Below, piece after piece: positions 5,512-8,684 of a stretch of DNA of 8,684 nt. The position numbers were made by a program, and so were the translations under genes. Location: NCBI GenBank assembly GCA_019412865.1, contig DXOJ01000847.1, positions 1 through 8,684 on the forward strand. Reading direction: 5' to 3'. Positions within the stretch are counted from its first letter, which is position 1; each line of letters begins with the position of its first letter. Below the pieces are notes generated by a model. That model was given only the letters and a program-made list of their open reading frames with translations. It had not been told where the DNA came from and ran no database searches. The DNA is from Bacteroides sp. (lineage in GTDB: Bacteria > Bacteroidota > Bacteroidia > Bacteroidales > Bacteroidaceae).

Positions 5512-7979
5512 TTATAAGTTAAAAATGTAGTTGCTTTACAGCTTTTATTTGCAGAAAAACGTATCCAACGTGCCTGGAAACTATCCGGAAAATTAAAATT
5601 TAACGATTCGCCTGCCTTCACATTTATCTTTTTATAGGTGACCCATTCTCCGTGTCCGATAGGATTTACTTCTAAAGTAAACGTCACATCAGCACTCTGA
5701 TCATGCGAGAGAACCAATTCTTTTTTATCATAGAATCCGATTAAATAAGGATCGGAAAACTCCTCCGCACTCACTTGTGTATTTTTCCATGGTCCACCAT
5801 GTCCAACCGGTTTGCCCAATGCCCAAAGATCATCTATCGTTCCAGCCCATAACATTGCCTTACCATCGGACGAACGTATGATATGAGAATTATGTTGAAT
5901 TTCATCCGGATTTAATCCGGTCATAACCAATAACCCTCGATATGATGCATAATCATGAATACGGAAGTTATGAGAAGATACGGGACGTATTTTAGCAAAT
6001 CCATCTGCATTCTCTGCCGGCAATTCAAAAAACGTTCCCATACAGTTAAACAGATCACGTTCTGTTGCCACCTCACGACAAATGCGCAAAGTTCCGGTAT
6101 CAGTCAACGGTTTATAAGCCTCATTACCCAAAGGAAGACGCCAACGTCGATTATTATCATCCACAATGAGCACGGACGTTTCTTCGATAGAAATCACATT
6201 TTGAGGTATAGCAAAACGGGTACGGATAAATTCTTCGGTTTTCATATCCTCTTTCTTTTCCAAGCTCATATTACCGTCCAACTCATAATATCCTGATTCC
6301 ACAAATTTATCTCCACAAAACATGCCGGCCAATACACCTAATGCCCGACGGTCGTCTCCTAAACCATATAAGAGACCTCCGGCAGACGTCTTATCTTTTA
6401 CGTCTGAAATCCCCCTGAAGGTTTCAACGTTTCCTATGCTTCGTTCATTGTCTGTATATGCAAATTCGAAGCTCAATGTTACTGATTTGTCAGGAGTGGC
6501 ACGTATCCACTCTCCCTTTTCCGAATCTGCAAATTCAATAAAAACAGACTGTCCTGCAGGTACATTAACCGTCTTCAGTATCTGCCATTGATTATTTCCT
6601 TCTTCATCTACTTCTAATAATATATTTACAGAAGTGTTTCCGGAGTTACGAAGCCATGCACAACGTTTTTCCCAACCTGCAAACAGGAATGGCTCTGAAA
6701 CTTCGCCACTCTCCACTAAATCATCAATCCAGACCGCCCCCATTGCAGTTGTACTACCCAAATTATCAGGTTTATCGACATTGGTAAACCACAGGTTGGA
6801 ATTTGATTGTCCGGGACCTTCAATATCTCCTTTCACCTTACGTTTATTTAGAAACTCCTTATGTGCAGAATCATCACAACCAAATACAAGCCGGTCGTTC
6901 CAACGCGTAAAATCTCCAATTACTTTCAAATAAGCCGACCGAGGACGTATACCCGCTGTTTGATCCGTAGAAAATGTTTTAGGAAAGCGCCAGAACATAC
7001 CATGCATAGTCATTAAATAATCGGGCTTATCATCAGTTCCTACATTTCTTATTCTTGGCCATTCAGTATTCCAGCCATGTGCTCCATCATAGCTATTGCT
7101 CGCTTTTGGCAAACGATAAAATGACCATATACCTTTATCCCTCACTCCAACCAATACGGAACGAGCATCCCAGCCTGTCACCCAAATCGGATCAGTCTCC
7201 GGATTGGTATTACCATAAATACCTCCAGGACCACTTACTTCAGTAAACTGATTACGACGAACCAGCTTCCAGTTTTCTCCATTCCATTCAGATAATGCCC
7301 CGGAAGTAAGATTGAAATCAGTTAATGCTCTTTCATCCGCTTCTCCATTATTTGAATAAACCACTACCCCTTGTCCCGAATAGAATCCTTTTCCATGTGC
7401 TCCCGGTAATAATGGATTAGGTTTATTGGCTTTTGTATCATCTTCATGCGCATTCATCACATTTCCATCCACATATAAGGTTTTCATCGCCAAGGTGTTT
7501 ACATCGACTTCATAAAACCCCTCCTCCATTGTAGCGATATACAGTTTATTAGCCGGGTCTGACAAATGACGGGCAATTCCCGTATAGCGTCCCGGATATT
7601 CAGTCAGAGGAATTACTTTTACATTACGCCCTTTATCTATGACATACGGACCTATAAACAACTGATTGCTCTCTCTATGAATAAATCTGTTGGCGGGTGT
7701 ACCCCCAATGCTCTCCTTCCTTGTAATTTGCTGCAAATCCGGAGTTATCTCATACAGTTTATCTGAAGAACCATAGGGTAAATGAGGACCATAAGTTATT
7801 ACCCATAAACGGTCTGCCCAGTTTACAACAGCTCCTGTTCCACATTCTCCCTCATTATTATAATATGCCAAGTGAGGATAAATACCACTGTAGCTGGAGA
7901 ACATCGGCTCATTCTGCTTACCACTTCGACATCCGGTCAAAAGGTAAACTAAAAAAAATAAATAGATTATTCGTTTCAT
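5508..7979 (-). CDS. Large beta-propeller-like PUL lipoprotein of unrecognised function
   Basis: The ATG at 7979 gives 823 aa with a textbook lipoprotein signal (MKRIIYLFF then L-L-T-G-C). An in-frame GTG at 7988 would add three residues; positions below use the 826-aa numbering. After the lipid Cys20, residues ~35-430 are beta-rich with repeated W/G/D blade-like stretches (LWVITYG, KLYIATMEEGFYEVD, IWSFYRLP, DRLVFG) and two His-rich motifs, PGAHGKGFYSGQG (195-207) and SYDGAHGWNTEWPRIR (299-314), that look like a ligand or active site. Residues 431-513 and 745-826 are two copies of one ~82-residue beta-sandwich module, each preceded by an I-D-D-L segment (421-424, 718-721), so the C-terminal part is partly a duplication. 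No standard hydrolase motif is recognised. Seven-bladed propeller lyases exist in PULs (for example PL27, acting on Rha-alpha-1,4-GlcA caps, and ulvan lyases PL24/PL25), so a lyase role on a GlcA linkage is possible; a surface glycan-binding role directly after susD is the alternative. The 3' end overlaps the next gene by 4 nt. Confidence 0.7.
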   Translation of the reverse strand: MKRIIYLFFLVYLLTGCRSGKQNEPMFSSYSGIYPHLAYYNNEGECGTGAVVNWADRLWVITYGPHLPYGSSDKLYEITPDLQQITRKESIGGTPANRFIHRESNQLFIGPYVIDKGRNVKVIPLTEYPGRYTGIARHLSDPANKLYIATMEEGFYEVDVNTLAMKTLYVDGNVMNAHEDDTKANKPNPLLPGAHGKGFYSGQGVVVYSNNGEADERALTDFNLTSGALSEWNGENWKLVRRNQFTEVSGPGGIYGNTNPETDPIWVTGWDARSVLVGVRDKGIWSFYRLPKASNSYDGAHGWNTEWPRIRNVGTDDKPDYLMTMHGMFWRFPKTFSTDQTAGIRPRSAYLKVIGDFTRWNDRLVFGCDDSAHKEFLNKRKVKGDIEGPGQSNSNLWFTNVDKPDNLGSTTAMGAVWIDDLVESGEVSEPFLFAGWEKRCAWLRNSGNTSVNILLEVDEEGNNQWQILKTVNVPAGQSVFIEFADSEKGEWIRATPDKSVTLSFEFAYTDNERSIGNVETFRGISDVKDKTSAGGLLYGLGDDRRALGVLAGMFCGDKFVESGYYELDGNMSLEKKEDMKTEEFIRTRFAIPQNVISIEETSVLIVDDNNRRWRLPLGNEAYKPLTDTGTLRICREVATERDLFNCMGTFFELPAENADGFAKIRPVSSHNFRIHDYASYRGLLVMTGLNPDEIQHNSHIIRSSDGKAMLWAGTIDDLWALGKPVGHGGPWKNTQVSAEEFSDPYLIGFYDKKELVLSHDQSADVTFTLEVNPIGHGEWVTYKKINVKAGESLNFNFPDSFQARWIRFSANKSCKATTFLTYK

Positions 7980-8020
7980 ATCATTCACATAACTTTAATT
8001 GGAAAAAGACACTTTATCTG

Positions 8021-8631
8021 TTAATAATTAGGATTTTGACTTAAATTAGAGTTTATGAGAAGCTCACTACTGGGGATCGGCCATAAATATTGCCGTTCTT
8101 TATTGAAACTTCTCGCTCCTAATATTTTGCAGTCATTAAGCATCGAAGTATAATCGGGAATACCATTTTCATCAATAGAAGGAATACCCGGGAAGGGCCA
8201 TTTCTTTCTATCCTGATTTACCGCATCAGGAATACCCAACACAGGCTTGGTCAATGCATCCTCTGCAATTCTCCAACGGATCAAATCCATATATCTCAAA
8301 CCCTCTTTTACAAACTCAACTCTCCGTTCTCTTTTTATTATTGTACGAAGCTGATCCGCATTGGTAGTTACTACTTTAGGATAATCAGTAGCTTCTACAG
8401 TTGTCTTATAGGCTCTAGCCCGAACTTTATTTATAGCTTCCAGAACTGATGAATCTATTTCCCCTAGCTCTATCTTAGCCTCAGCATATATTAACAGCAT
8501 TTCCGCATAACGTACAATTATCAGATCAATATCATCCACCTTTCTGTCAGCCATCGTCTGATCATATCCTTTTTTCCAGACAAAACCCGTATAGCTTGCA
8601 TAAGAGTCCTTTCCTCTCGAGTCTTTATTAT
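8021..8631 (-). CDS. SusD/RagB-family outer-membrane glycan-binding lipoprotein, 3' exon only
   Basis: About 203 codons of a SusD homologue end at the TAA at 8021. SusD proteins are surface lipoproteins that cap a SusC TonB-dependent transporter and capture oligosaccharides. The visible part is the RagB/SusD C-terminal domain, with IIVRYAEMLLIYAEAKIELG (a TPR-like helix), INKVRARAY, IKRERRVEFVKEGLRYMDLI, YLWPIPSSELLINSNLSQNP and a terminal NPNY. A full family member has roughly 500-650 residues, so the N-terminal half with its signal peptide is missing. The frame remains open to the right edge and a GTG at 8656 could pass for a start, but 8632-8684 is the 3' end of a group II intron, so that start is spurious. 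Coding sequence begins at 8631, completing a split codon before Asn-Lys-Asp-Ser. The intron may be spliced out, restoring the protein, or it may inactivate it. The next gene starts about 40 nt downstream. Confidence 0.9.
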
Positions 8632-8684
8632 GTCGAGTAGACCAAGGGAATTTCACCCTCAGCCTCTCTCGGAACCGTACGTGA
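8632..8684 (-). mobile_element. 3' end of a group II intron (part of domain V, domain VI and 3' splice site), cut by the window edge
   Basis: Read on the minus strand, the window begins with TCACGTACGGTTC (8684-8672), the 3' strand of the highly conserved group II intron domain V. Its 5' partner, GAGCCGTA-like, lies beyond the edge. Domain VI follows. CGAG (8671-8668) pairs with CTCG (8637-8634), and AGA (8667-8665) pairs with TCT (8641-8639). The single unpaired A at 8638 between these stems is the branch point. A distal stem, CTGAGGG (8662-8656) with CCCTTGG (8648-8642), closes a TGAAATT loop. The strand after the basal stem is AC (8633-8632), giving the usual AY intron end exactly 7 nt from the branch A. 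The intron is in the sense orientation of susD, as required for splicing. Its body and any reverse-transcriptase/maturase ORF are outside the window. An end at 8630 (ACAT) is less likely. Confidence 0.85.

Noticed and set aside
1406..7766. Plus-strand ORFs of 60-113 codons opposite the PUL genes, and a 96-codon minus-strand ORF at 5109-5399
   Set aside because: They lie wholly inside well-supported genes in other frames, have no family motifs and low-quality composition, and are shadows.
8021..8656. A complete 211-codon gene starting at the GTG at 8656
   Set aside because: The first nine codons are group II intron domain VI sequence, and the protein is only the C-terminal part of a SusD homologue. 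The start is artificial.

Overview
The window looks like the accessory genome of a gut-type Bacteroides or close relative. Supporting signs are a moderate-to-low GC content, a SusD-family lipoprotein, Bacteroidetes-type lipoprotein signal peptides, almost no Shine-Dalgarno sequences, and a tightly packed polysaccharide utilization locus (PUL). About 8 kb is one minus-strand operon, read here from right to left: the 3' part of a susD homologue, a large beta-propeller-like lipoprotein of unrecognised function, an alginate-lyase-superfamily lipoprotein (PL38-like), a heparinase II/III-superfamily lyase, and a GH88 unsaturated glucuronyl hydrolase. The gaps are 4-nt overlaps up to about 40 nt, with no internal terminator or recognisable promoter, so the five genes are probably co-transcribed with a susC homologue lying to the right.

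The genes fit a pathway for a uronic-acid polysaccharide. SusC/D would bind and import the glycan. Surface or periplasmic lyases would cut it by beta-elimination, leaving a 4,5-unsaturated uronic acid at the new non-reducing ends. The GH88 would then remove that sugar. No sulfatase, deacetylase, or arabinose/galactose-type hydrolase is visible, so the target could be unsulfated (alginate, glucuronan, gellan-like or another GlcA-containing glycan), but the exact substrate cannot be read from the sequence.

Two features are not explained by PUL logic. First, at the right edge (8632-8684, minus strand) the susD reading frame runs into the 3' end of a group II intron: the 3' half of domain V, then a domain VI hairpin with a bulged branch-point adenosine 7 nt from the predicted 3' splice site. 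The apparent GTG start of the 211-codon ORF lies inside this intron and is not a real start. The susD gene is therefore interrupted, and the window ends inside the intron. Second, the non-coding region left of the operon (428-557) holds a dense cluster of DnaA-box-like 9-mers (two TTATTCACA, plus TTATCAACA, TTATTAACA and variants), with an internal perfect palindrome and a 12-bp inverted repeat, next to AT-rich DNA. It resembles a replication-origin-type DnaA-binding region.

At the far left, on the plus strand, is the C-terminus of a gene cut by the window edge (1-158). It ends in a four-heptad leucine-zipper coiled coil and is followed by a nested inverted repeat (188-248) and a strong intrinsic terminator (371-404). 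That terminator separates it from the convergent PUL operon.
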